The position numbers and the translations under genes are program-made. The notes under the pieces are model-generated. The model searched no databases, was not told where the DNA came from, and saw nothing but the letters and a program-made list of their open reading frames with translations. DNA of 64,000 nt from Bradyrhizobium septentrionale (GTDB lineage: Bacteria; Pseudomonadota; Alphaproteobacteria; Rhizobiales; Xanthobacteraceae), in NCBI RefSeq assembly GCF_011516645.4, contig NZ_CP088285.1:1-64000 (forward strand), read 5' to 3'. Below are positions 44,112-53,261 of this stretch, in pieces. Every line of letters starts with the position of its first letter. Within the stretch, counting starts at the first letter, position 1.

Positions 44112-44429
44112 ATGAACTGGAAGACATGTGTCGCCGCCCTTCCTGCAATCGTTCCGCCACGGCGAGCCCTTGCGACCGCCCTCGTCTACGGTCTCTCACT
44201 GGGCGTCCGTTTCACCTCAGCCACGGGCGAACAGGTGGAAGTTCACTCGCTCGCCACGGCGTCCATCATGACAACAGACGATACGCCAACATCCGACAAT
44301 GGCTGGCCGCTGAGGCTGGCGCAGCCGATCGCTCTGCGACTCACCCAGCCGCCGGCTGCCGGACGCTGTCATGCGGGGTGTGGACGCGCCATACCCATGG
44401 CATTGGCGCCGACATGCGGCGCTCCGTAA
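44112..44429 (+). CDS. Uncertain small ORF, 105 aa
   Basis: From the ATG at 44112 (GGAG 8 nt upstream) the frame reads NWKTCVAALPAIVPPRRALA, then ALVYGLSLGVRF and SATGEQVEVHSLATASIMTT. The second half is less convincing. It lies between the AraC gene and emrA. Without homology evidence it may be a random frame in a 560-bp gap. Confidence 0.3.
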   Translation: MNWKTCVAALPAIVPPRRALATALVYGLSLGVRFTSATGEQVEVHSLATASIMTTDDTPTSDNGWPLRLAQPIALRLTQPPAAGRCHAGCGRAIPMALAPTCGAP

Positions 44430-44572
44430 GCGCCGGATAGATTCCTCTCACAGCTTCGCACCGTTGGCGATCGCGGGTCTCTCCGAGACGCGACGGTGAC
44501 GCGTGCATCCGGCCTCACGGCCTGCGCCTCTCACCCGTTTGAACTCTTGCGCCACAACTTTCGGAGAATCCC

Positions 44573-45724
44573 ATGTCGAGCCTTCCCTATGCCGCCGAGC
44601 AGAAAATCACCACGCATCCGTCTCCGTCGCGCCATGCCATCCGACGCGCAGCATTTGCACTCGCCGCAGCGCTCGGCGTCGCGGGCACTGCCGATTTCGG
44701 CTACTACTACATCACCACCGGCCGCTACCTGGAAACGACCGACGACGCCTATGTCAAGGCCGACTCCACGATCATCGCACCCAAGGTTTCGGGCTACATC
44801 GCCGAGGTGCTCGTCTCCGACAACGAGCCGGTCAAGGCCGGCCAGACGCTGGCGCGGATCGACGATCGCGACTTCAGGGCCGCGCTGAAGCAGGCCGAGG
44901 CGGATGTCGCCGCCTCCGACGCTGCCGTCAAGAACCTCAACGTGCAAATCGAATTGCAGGAGCCGCTGATTCAGCAACAGGCGGCCGAAGTCGATGCGAT
45001 CGATGCCAGCCTGAAATTCGCGCAGCAGGAACGCGCCCGATACGACGAGCTGATGAAAACCGGTGCCGGCACGATCCAGCGCGCCCAGCAGACCGACGCC
45101 GCGTTGCGCGCACAAACTGCGCAGCTGCAGCAAGGCAAGGCCGGATTGATCGCGGCCAACAAGAAGATCGAGGTCCTCGCGACGCAGCGCGCGCAGGCCG
45201 TCGCGCAGCTCGGCCACGCCCGGGCGGTCGAACAGCAGGCTGCTCTGAGCCTCTCCTATACCGAGATCACGGCGCCGGTCGGCGGTACGGTGGGCGCGCG
45301 AACGCTCCGCGTCGGCCAGTATGTGCAGGCCGGGACCCAGCTGATGGCGGTGGTGCCGCTCGACGCGGTTTATGTGGTCGCGAATTTCAAGGAGACCCAG
45401 CTTACCCATGTGCGCAACGGCCAGCCGGTCGAGCTGCGGGTCGACAGCTTCCATTCGACCAGGCTGAAAGGTCATGTCGACAGCCTGTCGCCGGCGAGCG
45501 GCCTGGAATTCGCTCTGCTGCCGCCCGACAATGCCACCGGCAACTTCACCAAGATCGTGCAGCGCGTGCCGGTCAAGATCGTCCTCGACGATGCGAGGCT
45601 GAGCGGCCGCCTGCGGCCGGGCATGTCGGCTGAGCCGACCGTCGATACGAAATCGGCTGCTGTCGCCGAGCGACTCTCCGACAAGCGGCTCGCAACGCGT
45701 GGCGCCGGTCCCACGGTCGACTGA
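44573..45724 (+). CDS. emrA: EmrA/HlyD-family membrane fusion protein
   Basis: The 383-aa protein has a single N-terminal membrane helix (about 25-50), the EmrA motif TTDDAYVKADSTIIAPKVSG and YIAEVLVSDNEPVKAGQTLA, a coiled-coil hairpin (90-210), and the return lipoyl half SLSYTEITAPVGGTVGARTL. It would form the periplasmic adaptor for the MFS pump encoded 31 bp downstream. GGAG precedes the start. Substrates are unknown; hydrophobic toxic compounds are usual for the family. Confidence 0.92.
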   Translation: MSSLPYAAEQKITTHPSPSRHAIRRAAFALAAALGVAGTADFGYYYITTGRYLETTDDAYVKADSTIIAPKVSGYIAEVLVSDNEPVKAGQTLARIDDRDFRAALKQAEADVAASDAAVKNLNVQIELQEPLIQQQAAEVDAIDASLKFAQQERARYDELMKTGAGTIQRAQQTDAALRAQTAQLQQGKAGLIAANKKIEVLATQRAQAVAQLGHARAVEQQAALSLSYTEITAPVGGTVGARTLRVGQYVQAGTQLMAVVPLDAVYVVANFKETQLTHVRNGQPVELRVDSFHSTRLKGHVDSLSPASGLEFALLPPDNATGNFTKIVQRVPVKIVLDDARLSGRLRPGMSAEPTVDTKSAAVAERLSDKRLATRGAGPTVD

Positions 45725-45755
45725 CGCATCATCCCTCGCACGCGGTGAGACCACC

Positions 45756-47366
45756 ATGACCACAATGCAAGCTACCGGCGATGCCGTTGCCGCCAGCGAA
45801 AGTCAGCTGCCGGCCGCACATCCCGCCGTCTCCGCAAAGACCTGGCTCGCGGTGACAGGCGCGACGCTGGGCGCCTTCATGGCGGTGCTCAATATCCAGA
45901 TCGTCAATGCCTCGCTTGCCGACATTCAGGGCGGGATCGGTGCAGGCATCGACGACGGCGGCTGGATCTCGACGTCCTACCTGATCGCCGAGATCGTGGT
46001 GATTCCACTCTCCGGCTGGCTCGCCCAGGTGTTCTCGGTCCGCATCTATCTCTTGACCAATGCATTCCTGTTCCTGGTGTTTTCAGCGGCGTGCGCGCTG
46101 GCACATGACCTGCCGCAGATGATCGTGCTGCGCGCCGTGCAGGGCTTCACCGGCGGCGTGCTGATCCCGATGGCGTTCACGCTCATCATCACGCTGTTGC
46201 CGAAGGCGAAGCAGCCGATTGGCCTCGCGATGTTTGCGATCTCCGCGACCTTCGCGCCTGCGATCGGCCCGACCATCGGGGGCTATCTCACCGAGAATTT
46301 CGGCTGGCAGTACATCTTCTACGTCAACGTCGTCCCCGGCGCGGTCATGATCGCCATGCTGTACGTCTCGCTGGAGGCTGCGCCGATGAAGCTGTCGCTG
46401 CTGCGCGAGGGCGACTGGGCCGGCATCGTCACCATGGCGATCGGGCTCGCCGCGCTGCAGACAGTGCTGGAAGAGGGCAACAAGGACGACTGGTTCGGGT
46501 CGCCCTTCATCGTTCGGCTGGCCATCATTGCTGCGGTCGCGCTGGCGCTGTTCCTCGCGATCGAACTGACCACCAAGCGGCCGTTGCTCAACTTGCGTAT
46601 CCTTTTCCGCCGCAATTTCGGGTTCGGCGTTCTCGCGAACTTCCTGCTCGGCGTCTCACTGTATGGCTCGGTCTATGTCCTGCCGGTCTACCTGTCGCGG
46701 ATCCAGGGTTACAATTCGGAGCAGATCGGCATGGTGCTGGCCTGGACCGGCCTGCCGCAGCTCCTGCTGATCCCGCTGGTGCCTCGCTTGATGAAGCGCT
46801 TCGACCCGCGTCTCGTGATCGGCATCGGTTTCGTGTTGTTCGGGGGTTCGAACTTCATGAACATCCATATCACGAACGACTATGCGGCGGACCAGCTGTT
46901 TTGGCCGAATGTCATCCGCGCCTTTGGTCAGGCACTGGTGTTCGCGCCGCTTTCCGCGGTTGCGACCGCGGGAATCGAGCAGGAGAACGCCGGCTCGGCC
47001 TCCGCCCTATTCAACATGATGCGAAACCTTGGCGGCGCAATCGGCATCGCGGCGCTGCAGACGTTGCTGACGAAGCGCGAGCAATACCACTCCAACGTGC
47101 TTTCGCAGCACGTCACCATGCTCGAGCATGCAACCCGCGCCCGGCTCGATCAGCTCACGCAGTATTTCATCAACCATGGCGTGGTCGACCGGGTGGACGC
47201 CGTCCACCACGCCTATGTCGCGATCGGCAAGGTGATCCAGAAGCAGGCCTTCATTCTCGGCTTCAGCGATACTTTCTATCTGCTCGGCGTCTCGCAGATC
47301 GTCGCGCTGATCGCGGCGCTCATGCTCACGAAGCCCGATCGTCTCGACGCCGGCGGCGCCCACTGA
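45756..47366 (+). CDS. emrB: EmrB/QacA-type DHA2 MFS multidrug exporter
   Basis: This 536-aa protein has 14 predicted membrane helices. It opens TWLAVTGATLGAFMAVLNIQ IVNASLADIQG, the DHA2 start, and has motif-C-like FAPAIGPTIGGYLTENFGWQ. I chose the ATG at 45756; an earlier in-frame start would overlap emrA. It pairs with EmrA and, with an outer-membrane channel not seen here, would expel compounds out of the cell. The upstream AraC gene may regulate it. Confidence 0.93.
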   Translation: MTTMQATGDAVAASESQLPAAHPAVSAKTWLAVTGATLGAFMAVLNIQIVNASLADIQGGIGAGIDDGGWISTSYLIAEIVVIPLSGWLAQVFSVRIYLLTNAFLFLVFSAACALAHDLPQMIVLRAVQGFTGGVLIPMAFTLIITLLPKAKQPIGLAMFAISATFAPAIGPTIGGYLTENFGWQYIFYVNVVPGAVMIAMLYVSLEAAPMKLSLLREGDWAGIVTMAIGLAALQTVLEEGNKDDWFGSPFIVRLAIIAAVALALFLAIELTTKRPLLNLRILFRRNFGFGVLANFLLGVSLYGSVYVLPVYLSRIQGYNSEQIGMVLAWTGLPQLLLIPLVPRLMKRFDPRLVIGIGFVLFGGSNFMNIHITNDYAADQLFWPNVIRAFGQALVFAPLSAVATAGIEQENAGSASALFNMMRNLGGAIGIAALQTLLTKREQYHSNVLSQHVTMLEHATRARLDQLTQYFINHGVVDRVDAVHHAYVAIGKVIQKQAFILGFSDTFYLLGVSQIVALIAALMLTKPDRLDAGGAH

Positions 47367-47403
47367 CCATCAACGGCAACGCCTCACCGGTGTTGATGAC
47401 GAC

Positions 47404-48042
47404 CTAGCTCGGCCACGGCGTATTGCGAATCCGCGTGCAGGCGTTCGGCCTGTGGAACGTCGGATCTTGCTCGCAGACAAAATCGAAGTTGACCGTGCCG
47501 AACGTGGTGTGCGGCTTCTTCAACGCCGAGCAGGTTTGAACCGCGATGAACTCGTTCTTGAAATCACCGCGGGGAAACGCCGCGATAACGCCGTCGCGCT
47601 GCTCTGCCTTGTAGTCGTCGTATCCGACGCCGACGGCATCGACCAGGACACCGGCATTGGTGAGCGCGATTTCCGGCCGCATGTATTGCGGGATGCCGGG
47701 CGTGGTGTGCAAGGCAATCGCCTCCCACACCAGATCCGCCTTCGGCTCGGGAATGCCGTGGCTGCGGAGAAATTCGCGCGCCGCATCGGCGCCGTCGACC
47801 TCGAACCGCTTGGTCTCGGTGTGGAAAGCGTCGGCAAGACCCAAATCATGGAACAGCGCGGCGACATAAAGCAGTTCGGGGTCGAACTTCAGATTTTGCC
47901 TGATGCCCTTGAGCGCGCCGAACACGAACACGCGAACCGAGTGATTGAACAACATCTCGGTCTCGTGCTGCCGCACCAGCTCGGCGGCTTCGCGTGCGAT
48001 CCTGCTATCCGGGATTCGAACGCCGGAAATGATCTCGGCCAT
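47404..48042 (-). CDS. HD-domain hydrolase (cyanamide-hydratase-like)
   Basis: The 212-aa protein contains the HD motif LLYVAALFHDLGLADAFH, preceded by the first metal ligand His in LFNHSVRVFVFGAL, and a later EAIALHTTP with another ligand. The architecture fits small HD hydrolases annotated as cyanamide hydratase- or inositol-oxygenase-like. The substrate cannot be read from sequence. It faces the emrB gene convergently and shares no operon. Confidence 0.8.
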   Translation of the reverse strand: MAEIISGVRIPDSRIAREAAELVRQHETEMLFNHSVRVFVFGALKGIRQNLKFDPELLYVAALFHDLGLADAFHTETKRFEVDGADAAREFLRSHGIPEPKADLVWEAIALHTTPGIPQYMRPEIALTNAGVLVDAVGVGYDDYKAEQRDGVIAAFPRGDFKNEFIAVQTCSALKKPHTTFGTVNFDFVCEQDPTFHRPNACTRIRNTPWPS

Positions 48043-48271
48043 GTGCGCTCCTGTCTGCTGCGATAAATCGTCGATCAGTACCTAGCGCGCAAATGATGGA
48101 CCGGAAGCCTCGTGCCGCATGAAGATTCGACACTGGGATATTGAGCCGGATGCAGCATCCCGCGCAGGCCGCAAGCCCCGTGGCGCGACCACTTGTCTCC
48201 GCGCGTCCACCGCGATGGCCAGCAAGAGACCGCCCGAAGGCGGTCTCGCACTCAAGGAAGAAGGCGCTCCG

Positions 48272-48583
48272 TCAAATATCGACCTGGATGGTAAGGTTGG
48301 AGCGTACCCAATCCGATTGTCCGGCCTTCAGCCGCTTGGCTTGAAATTCCGCGAAAGCCGGATCGGCACCAAGTGAGGCCAAGCTGCGCCCATAAGCCTC
48401 TATACTGTCGAAGCGAGCGACAAAGGCGTAGTTTCCGACCTCGCCACCGATCACCGACCAATAGCTCACGTCGGCCCCGTGTTTCCTCCAGAGGACAGCC
48501 CCTTCCTTTGCAAGCTGCAAGACCGTCGCAAGATCGCCACCGGGTTTTGGATGTGAAACGAACTGCATGACAACTGCAGGCAT
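48272..48583 (-). CDS. Small dimeric alpha/beta-barrel-like protein, 103 aa
   Basis: The protein (PAVVMQFVSHPKPGGDLATV, GGEVGNYAFVARFDSIEAYG, then a helix and IQVDI) shows the strand-helix-strand layout of the ABM/NIPSNAP-like family. GGAGGGGA precedes the ATG at 48583. Its layout resembles the protein at 25960-26259, though identity is low. Function unknown. Confidence 0.7.
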   Translation of the reverse strand: MPAVVMQFVSHPKPGGDLATVLQLAKEGAVLWRKHGADVSYWSVIGGEVGNYAFVARFDSIEAYGRSLASLGADPAFAEFQAKRLKAGQSDWVRSNLTIQVDI

Positions 48584-48776
48584 CTTCCCCTCCATTGATA
48601 ATTTATTGCCGCCAAATAACTTGTTGGGTCATTCAACGCCGAGGAGAATTCCAAGCAGGGCAATCCTGGGCTTGATCTGGATCAATTCTGACACGAAATT
48701 GCGCTAAGCTGTCGGCACGCGTTGTCCTTGGTGGACCGAAAATGGTCCTCACCTCGCCCTGAATCGGGAACAGCCC

Positions 48777-49769
48777 ATGCCGCCGGCCATCACACCGGAC
48801 ATCACGCCAGACTTGCAGACCATCGAGACCAACGGCATCCGCCTTCGCGTGGCATTGGCCGGCGCGGGCCCGCTTGTGGTCTTGATCCATGGCTTTCCGG
48901 AGGGCTGGTATTCGTGGCGGCACCAGATCCCGGCGCTCGCAGCCGCCGGCTATCGCGTTGCCGCGCCTGACGTCCGCGGCTATGGCGGCAGCGACAAGCC
49001 GCACGCCATCGAGGCCTACGCGCTCAAGACCATCGCAGCCGACATCGACGGCCTGATCGCAGCACTCGGCGCGGACCGCGCCGTCGTGGTTGGCCACGAT
49101 TGGGGCGCGCCGATCGCCTACGGCACGGCCTCGTTTCATCGCGAGCGCGTGCGCGCCGTGGCGGGACTGAGCGCACCGGCCCTCGGCCGGGGACCGATGC
49201 CGAGCGTCCAGCTGTTTCGCAACATCTACAAGGACCGCTTCTTCCACCAGCTCTATTTTCAGGAGCCCGGTGTGGCCGAGGCCGAACTCGAGGGCGACGT
49301 CCCGACCAGCCTGCGCAAGCTCTACTATTGGAGCTCCGGCGAAGGGCAAAAGGCCGGCGCGAAGATCGAGAATCCGGCAGCGCGCGGCCTGCTCGATCGC
49401 CTCGTCGATCCCGATCCGCTTCCGGCTTGGCTGAGCGCGGCCGATCTCGACTATTTCGCCAGCCAGTTTCAGAACAGCGGCTTCCGCGGCCCGCTCAATC
49501 GCTACCGCAACTCCGAGCGCGATTTCGAGGACATGGCGGTTTTCGACGGCAGGCAGATCACGCAACCGACCGCCTTCATGGCCGGCAGCCTCGAACCGAT
49601 CCTCCGCATGATCCCCGGCGTCGATATGGTCGACCTGATGCGGCAGCGCTGCGCCGACCTTCGCCTGGTCCGGATCATGGAGGACGCCGGCCATTGGCTG
49701 CAGCAGGAGCGGCCGGCCGAAGTCAACGCGGCGCTGCTCGAGTTTTTGCGCGGCCTTCCGGCGGCTTGA
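48777..49769 (+). CDS. Alpha/beta hydrolase, epoxide-hydrolase-like
   Basis: The 330-aa enzyme has the oxyanion HGFP motif (LVVLIHGFPEGWYSWRHQ), the nucleophile Asp in VVVGHDWGAPIAYG, a cap domain with tyrosines, and the catalytic His in MEDAGHWLQQE. An Asp nucleophile in a GHDWGA elbow is typical of soluble epoxide hydrolases. The LysR gene downstream is convergent to it, so it is probably not its direct operon partner. Confidence 0.88.
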   Translation: MPPAITPDITPDLQTIETNGIRLRVALAGAGPLVVLIHGFPEGWYSWRHQIPALAAAGYRVAAPDVRGYGGSDKPHAIEAYALKTIAADIDGLIAALGADRAVVVGHDWGAPIAYGTASFHRERVRAVAGLSAPALGRGPMPSVQLFRNIYKDRFFHQLYFQEPGVAEAELEGDVPTSLRKLYYWSSGEGQKAGAKIENPAARGLLDRLVDPDPLPAWLSAADLDYFASQFQNSGFRGPLNRYRNSERDFEDMAVFDGRQITQPTAFMAGSLEPILRMIPGVDMVDLMRQRCADLRLVRIMEDAGHWLQQERPAEVNAALLEFLRGLPAA

Positions 49770-49863
49770 ATCGTTGGGAAAGGCGCATTGACACGCTGGA
49801 AGGATCTTCCGTGGGTCCGAAGTCAAAACGCCAAGATTACGGCCGGAGCAGTGACGGCCGTCG

Positions 49864-50877
49864 TCATGACGGGCATGCTGTTCGTGATTTTGCTGGCATT
49901 GATGATAGCGGTTTAGCTCCATCGGTCTCCGCCGCGCGCAGATAGTCCAGCATCAGGCGGCTGGTGGCCGACAGATGGGCTGTGTCACGGACCACGATCT
50001 TCAATTCGCGGCGGCCCCAGGCATCGCGCAGCGGAATCGCACGAAGCCCCATGCCGGCGCCGACCACCTCGAAGGCGCGATCGGGGATCAGGCCGAGGCC
50101 CATATTGGCCTGCACCATGCGGCAGACCGCATCGAAGCCGGGCACGTTGATGCGCAGCCGCATCGTCTTGCCGGCCTGCGTCGCCGCATATTGCGAGCGC
50201 AGATAGATCGAGCTCGCGGTGTGCAGGCCGATATGGTCGAAATCGAGCGTCTCGGTGAACAGCAGACTGGCGCGGCCGGCCAGCGGATGGTCCGGCCGCA
50301 TCACGACCACCAGATTGTCGTAGCGGTAGTGGAAGGCTTCGAGCGCGCGGCTGTCGGCCTCCACGGAGCAGATGCCGATCTCGGCCGCACCCTCCTCGAT
50401 GCCGCGCACCACCTGCCCGCTCGGCCGTTCCTGCAGGTCGACGCGGAGCAATTCATGCGCGCCGAAGAAGGCGGAGAGATCCTCGGGCAGATACTGCACG
50501 ATCGCCGAGAGGTTGGCGAGCATGCGGACATGGCCGCGCACGCCGTGCGAATATTCCGACAGCTCGACCGCGATCTTTTCGACATTGAGCAGCGTGACCC
50601 GGGCATGATGCAGCAGTGCCTCACCGGCCGGCGTCAGCGCCATGCCCTTGGCGAGCCGCTTGAACAGCGTGACGCCGAACGCCAGCTCGAAATCGTTCAT
50701 CCGCTTCGACACCGCCGACGCCGCGATCCCCTCGCGCTGCGCGGCGCGGGTGAGGTTCTGCTCGTCGCAGACCGCGACGAACAGGCGAAGCGTGGTGAGA
50801 TCGACGCGGCGGGTCAGCGCGGTCTCTGCGGGCGTGGGGCTGCGTTGCGTGTCTGATACGAGCGAGGCGAGCGGCAT
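49864..50877 (-). CDS. LysR-family transcriptional regulator
   Basis: The 337-aa protein has a long N-terminal tail, then the LysR HTH (LRLFVAVCDEQNLTRAAQRE, GIAASAVSKRMNDFE) and a periplasmic-binding-like effector domain (RVDLQERPSGQVVRGIEEGA, GLIPDRAFEV). I chose the ATG at 50877. It ends with a longer tail than usual. The regulated genes are not clear; its divergent neighbour is a repeat-bearing spacer and then leuA. Confidence 0.88.
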   Translation of the reverse strand: MPLASLVSDTQRSPTPAETALTRRVDLTTLRLFVAVCDEQNLTRAAQREGIAASAVSKRMNDFELAFGVTLFKRLAKGMALTPAGEALLHHARVTLLNVEKIAVELSEYSHGVRGHVRMLANLSAIVQYLPEDLSAFFGAHELLRVDLQERPSGQVVRGIEEGAAEIGICSVEADSRALEAFHYRYDNLVVVMRPDHPLAGRASLLFTETLDFDHIGLHTASSIYLRSQYAATQAGKTMRLRINVPGFDAVCRMVQANMGLGLIPDRAFEVVGAGMGLRAIPLRDAWGRRELKIVVRDTAHLSATSRLMLDYLRAAETDGAKPLSSMPAKSRTACPS

Positions 50878-51069
50878 GGGCGGCGTCCTGGCGGGAGAGG
50901 ACGCAAGGTTAGCCCCGGGGGTGGCACGGAAGATTCCAAAGCGGCGCGGGATGGCGTCGATTGTTGGGAAATAATTCCAAGAATGCGCCAAGAAAGCGAA
51001 TTTCATCCCAAGCCGCTCAGGGCAATCTCCCACCGTCCCCCCGCGCGACGGCTTCGCCGTTGTCGCTGG

Positions 51070-51178
51070 AGGTGCGAGCGAAGCGAGCCTCGAAGGGCGA
51101 CGGCCCGGCTCTTCCCACCAGATCGTGGGGGCCGTGCATCCTTCGAGACGCGCGTTCCGCGCTCCTCAGGATGACGGG
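51070..51178. repeat. Palindromic intergenic repeat, family A, copy 1
   Basis: The sequence holds GGTGCGAGCGAAGCGAGCCT and, inverted, CATCCTTCGAGACGCGCG with CTCAGGATGACGG. A second copy lies at 60541-60672. The rest of 50878-51251 contains no gene I can support. Confidence 0.8.
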
Positions 51179-51251
51179 TTGAATGTGTGCTCAAACGAAA
51201 AACGCGGCGCCGGGACGCCGCGTTTCCGAATGCGTCGATCGCGCGCGCTCG

Positions 51252-52814
51252 TCAGCCCGCTACCTTGGAGGCCGGCACGTCGCGCTGGCGCTTCATGACG
51301 ATCTTGTTCAGCGCGCCGAGATAGGCCTTTGCAGAGGCGACCAGGGTGTCCGGATCGGCGGCGCGGGCGGTCATCGAACGGCCCTCATGGGCGAGCCGCA
51401 CCGAGACCTCGGCCTGCGCGTCGGTGCCTTCGGTCACCGCGTGCACCTGATACAGCTCCAGCTTGGCCTCGTGCGGCACCAGGCGCTTGATGCAGTTGAA
51501 GACGGCGTCGACCGGGCCGTTGCCCTCGGCTTCCTCGATCTTGATCTGGCCGTCGACGTCGAGCTTCATGGTCGCGCGCTGCGGGCCATGGGTGCCGGCG
51601 ATCACGGTCAGGGAGGTCAGCTTGATGCGGTCGTGGGCGGCCGCCATCTCCTGGTCGACCAGCGCCTCGATGTCCTCGTCGTAGATGTCCTTCTTGCGGT
51701 CGGCGAGCGCCTTCATCCGCGTAAAGGCATCCTCCAGCTGGTTGGCGCCGAGCTTGTAGCCCATCTCCTCCAGCTTGTGGATGAAGGCGTGGCGGCCGGA
51801 ATGCTTGCCGAGCACCAGCGAGGACTGCTTCAGGCCGACCATTTCGGGCCGCATGATCTCGTAGGTCGAGGCGTCCTTCAGCACGCCGTCCTGATGGATG
51901 CCGCTCTCATGGGCGAACGCGTTGCGGCCGACGATCGCCTTGTTGTACTGCACCGGGAACGAGGTGGCGGCCGACACCACCTTGGAGGCGCGGGTCAGCT
52001 GCGTGGTGTCGATCTTGTTCCAGTACGGAAACTTGTCGTTCCGCACATTGATCGCCATCACGATCTCTTCCAGCGCGGCATTGCCGGCACGCTCGCCGAT
52101 GCCGTTGACGGTGCACTCGACCTGCCGGGCGCCGCCGACGATGCCGGCCAGCGAGTTCGCGACCGCCATGCCGAGGTCGTTGTGGCAGTGCACCGAGAAC
52201 ACCGCCTTGTCGGAGTTCGGCACGCGCTCGATCAAGGTCCGCATGAAGTGGGTGTATTCCTCCGGCACCGTGTAGCCGACGGTATCGGGGATGTTCACCG
52301 TGGTGGCGCCGGCCTTGATCACGGCTTCGACGATCCGGCACAGATAGTCCATCTCGCTGCGGGTGCCGTCCTCGGCCGACCATTCGACGTCGTCGATCTG
52401 GTTGCGGGCGCGGGCGACCATCGCGACCGAGGTCTCGATGACCTCCTCGGGGGTCTTGTTCAACTTGACCCGCATGTGCAGCGGCGAGGTCGCGATCACG
52501 GTGTGGACGCGGCCGCGGCGGGCAAACTTCACGGCTTCGGCGCAACGGTCGATGTCGGCCGGGTGGGCGCGGGACAGGCCGGCGATCACCGCGTTCTTGG
52601 AGCGGCGGGCGATCTCGCTGACCGCCTGGAAGTCGCCTTCGGAGGTGATCGGGAAGCCGGCCTCGATGACGTCGACGCCCATATCGTCCAGCAGTTCGGC
52701 GACCTCGAGCTTCTCCTCGAAGGTCATGGTGGCGCCGGGGCACTGCTCGCCGTCGCGCAGGGTGGTGTCGAAAATGATGACGCGGTCCTTGTCGGACTTG
52801 TTCGCGGTGGTCAT
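51252..52814 (-). CDS. leuA: 2-isopropylmalate synthase
   Basis: The 520-aa enzyme joins 2-oxoisovalerate and acetyl-CoA to 2-isopropylmalate, the first step of leucine synthesis. The barrel starts FDTTLRDGEQCPGATMTFEE with the DMIETS-like DDMGVDVIEAGFP; metal ligands are in VFSVHCHNDLGMAVANSLAG. The C-terminal allosteric domain (about 390-510) gives leucine inhibition. AAGGA precedes the ATG. A leucine-rich leader ORF and hairpins lie 90-240 bp upstream. An IS481-type element lies beyond. Confidence 0.97.
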   Translation of the reverse strand: MTTANKSDKDRVIIFDTTLRDGEQCPGATMTFEEKLEVAELLDDMGVDVIEAGFPITSEGDFQAVSEIARRSKNAVIAGLSRAHPADIDRCAEAVKFARRGRVHTVIATSPLHMRVKLNKTPEEVIETSVAMVARARNQIDDVEWSAEDGTRSEMDYLCRIVEAVIKAGATTVNIPDTVGYTVPEEYTHFMRTLIERVPNSDKAVFSVHCHNDLGMAVANSLAGIVGGARQVECTVNGIGERAGNAALEEIVMAINVRNDKFPYWNKIDTTQLTRASKVVSAATSFPVQYNKAIVGRNAFAHESGIHQDGVLKDASTYEIMRPEMVGLKQSSLVLGKHSGRHAFIHKLEEMGYKLGANQLEDAFTRMKALADRKKDIYDEDIEALVDQEMAAAHDRIKLTSLTVIAGTHGPQRATMKLDVDGQIKIEEAEGNGPVDAVFNCIKRLVPHEAKLELYQVHAVTEGTDAQAEVSVRLAHEGRSMTARAADPDTLVASAKAYLGALNKIVMKRQRDVPASKVAG

Positions 52815-52904
52815 GTCAGAAATTCCTTTGAGCTTTTGCGCCCGTCATGTTGCTGCTTGAGCGATTGCCTGGGCGGTTATCAGGGTCCGGTGATCTCGTA
52901 CAAA

Positions 52905-52947
52905 CCCCTGAGTGCCCAGGCGCAAACGCCCAGCCGGCCCTCAGGGG
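52905..52947 (-). promoter_or_regulatory. leuA leader hairpin (probable attenuator element)
   Basis: In the transcript CCCCUGAG (52947-52940) pairs with CUCAGGGG (52912-52905), followed by UUUGU. Its 5' arm includes the stop codon of the leader ORF. The inner GCCUGGGC (52921-52914) can pair instead with GCCCAGGC at 52874-52867, giving two exclusive folds. This is the arrangement of amino-acid attenuators. The U-run is weak, so Rho or translation may be involved. Confidence 0.65.
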
Positions 52948-53057
52948 CAGGTAAGAAGCAGGCCGCCAATAAGCAGGGTGGGCCGCGCGGCCGGGATCGT
53001 GGCGGTAGCCTGGGCCACCTCCCCCGTAATCCCATCGATTTGGCCGCGAATCAGCAT
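52941..53057 (-). CDS. Putative leucine-rich leader peptide of leuA, 38 aa
   Basis: The ORF ends with PTLLIGGLLLTCP: five of its last eleven residues are Leu, with CTG and CTT codons. The stop lies within the 5' arm of the following hairpin. An ATG at 53057 with AGGG upstream is the probable start; a GTG 13 codons later is possible. Ribosome stalling at the Leu codons would shift the RNA fold. Confidence 0.6.
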   Translation of the reverse strand: MLIRGQIDGITGEVAQATATIPAARPTLLIGGLLLTCP

Positions 53058-53261
53058 TGCCAGACCCTGTTGAGCGCCAAAATCCTCGGGCAAAACCGTT
53101 GACGGTTGGTTGCCGGGAGCGCTTACGCGCCGTCGTTCTAGACGATTATGGCAAGCTGCCGCAATGGGTAAAGATGGTCAGTCGGGTTGACCTAACGGCG
53201 GGCGGCGGGTTGGCGCGGGGTCGCGGCACACGTGGGGGACGCACCAGCAGTAGGGTTGAGC

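Noticed and set aside
48001..48030. A tRNA-like TTCGAATCCCGG string on the minus strand
   Set aside because: It lies within the HD-domain coding frame, and no acceptor stem or anticodon arm can be built around it.
51183..53102. A 639-aa open frame on the plus strand
   Set aside because: It runs antisense through leuA and has no recognisable domain. leuA has its full catalytic motifs.
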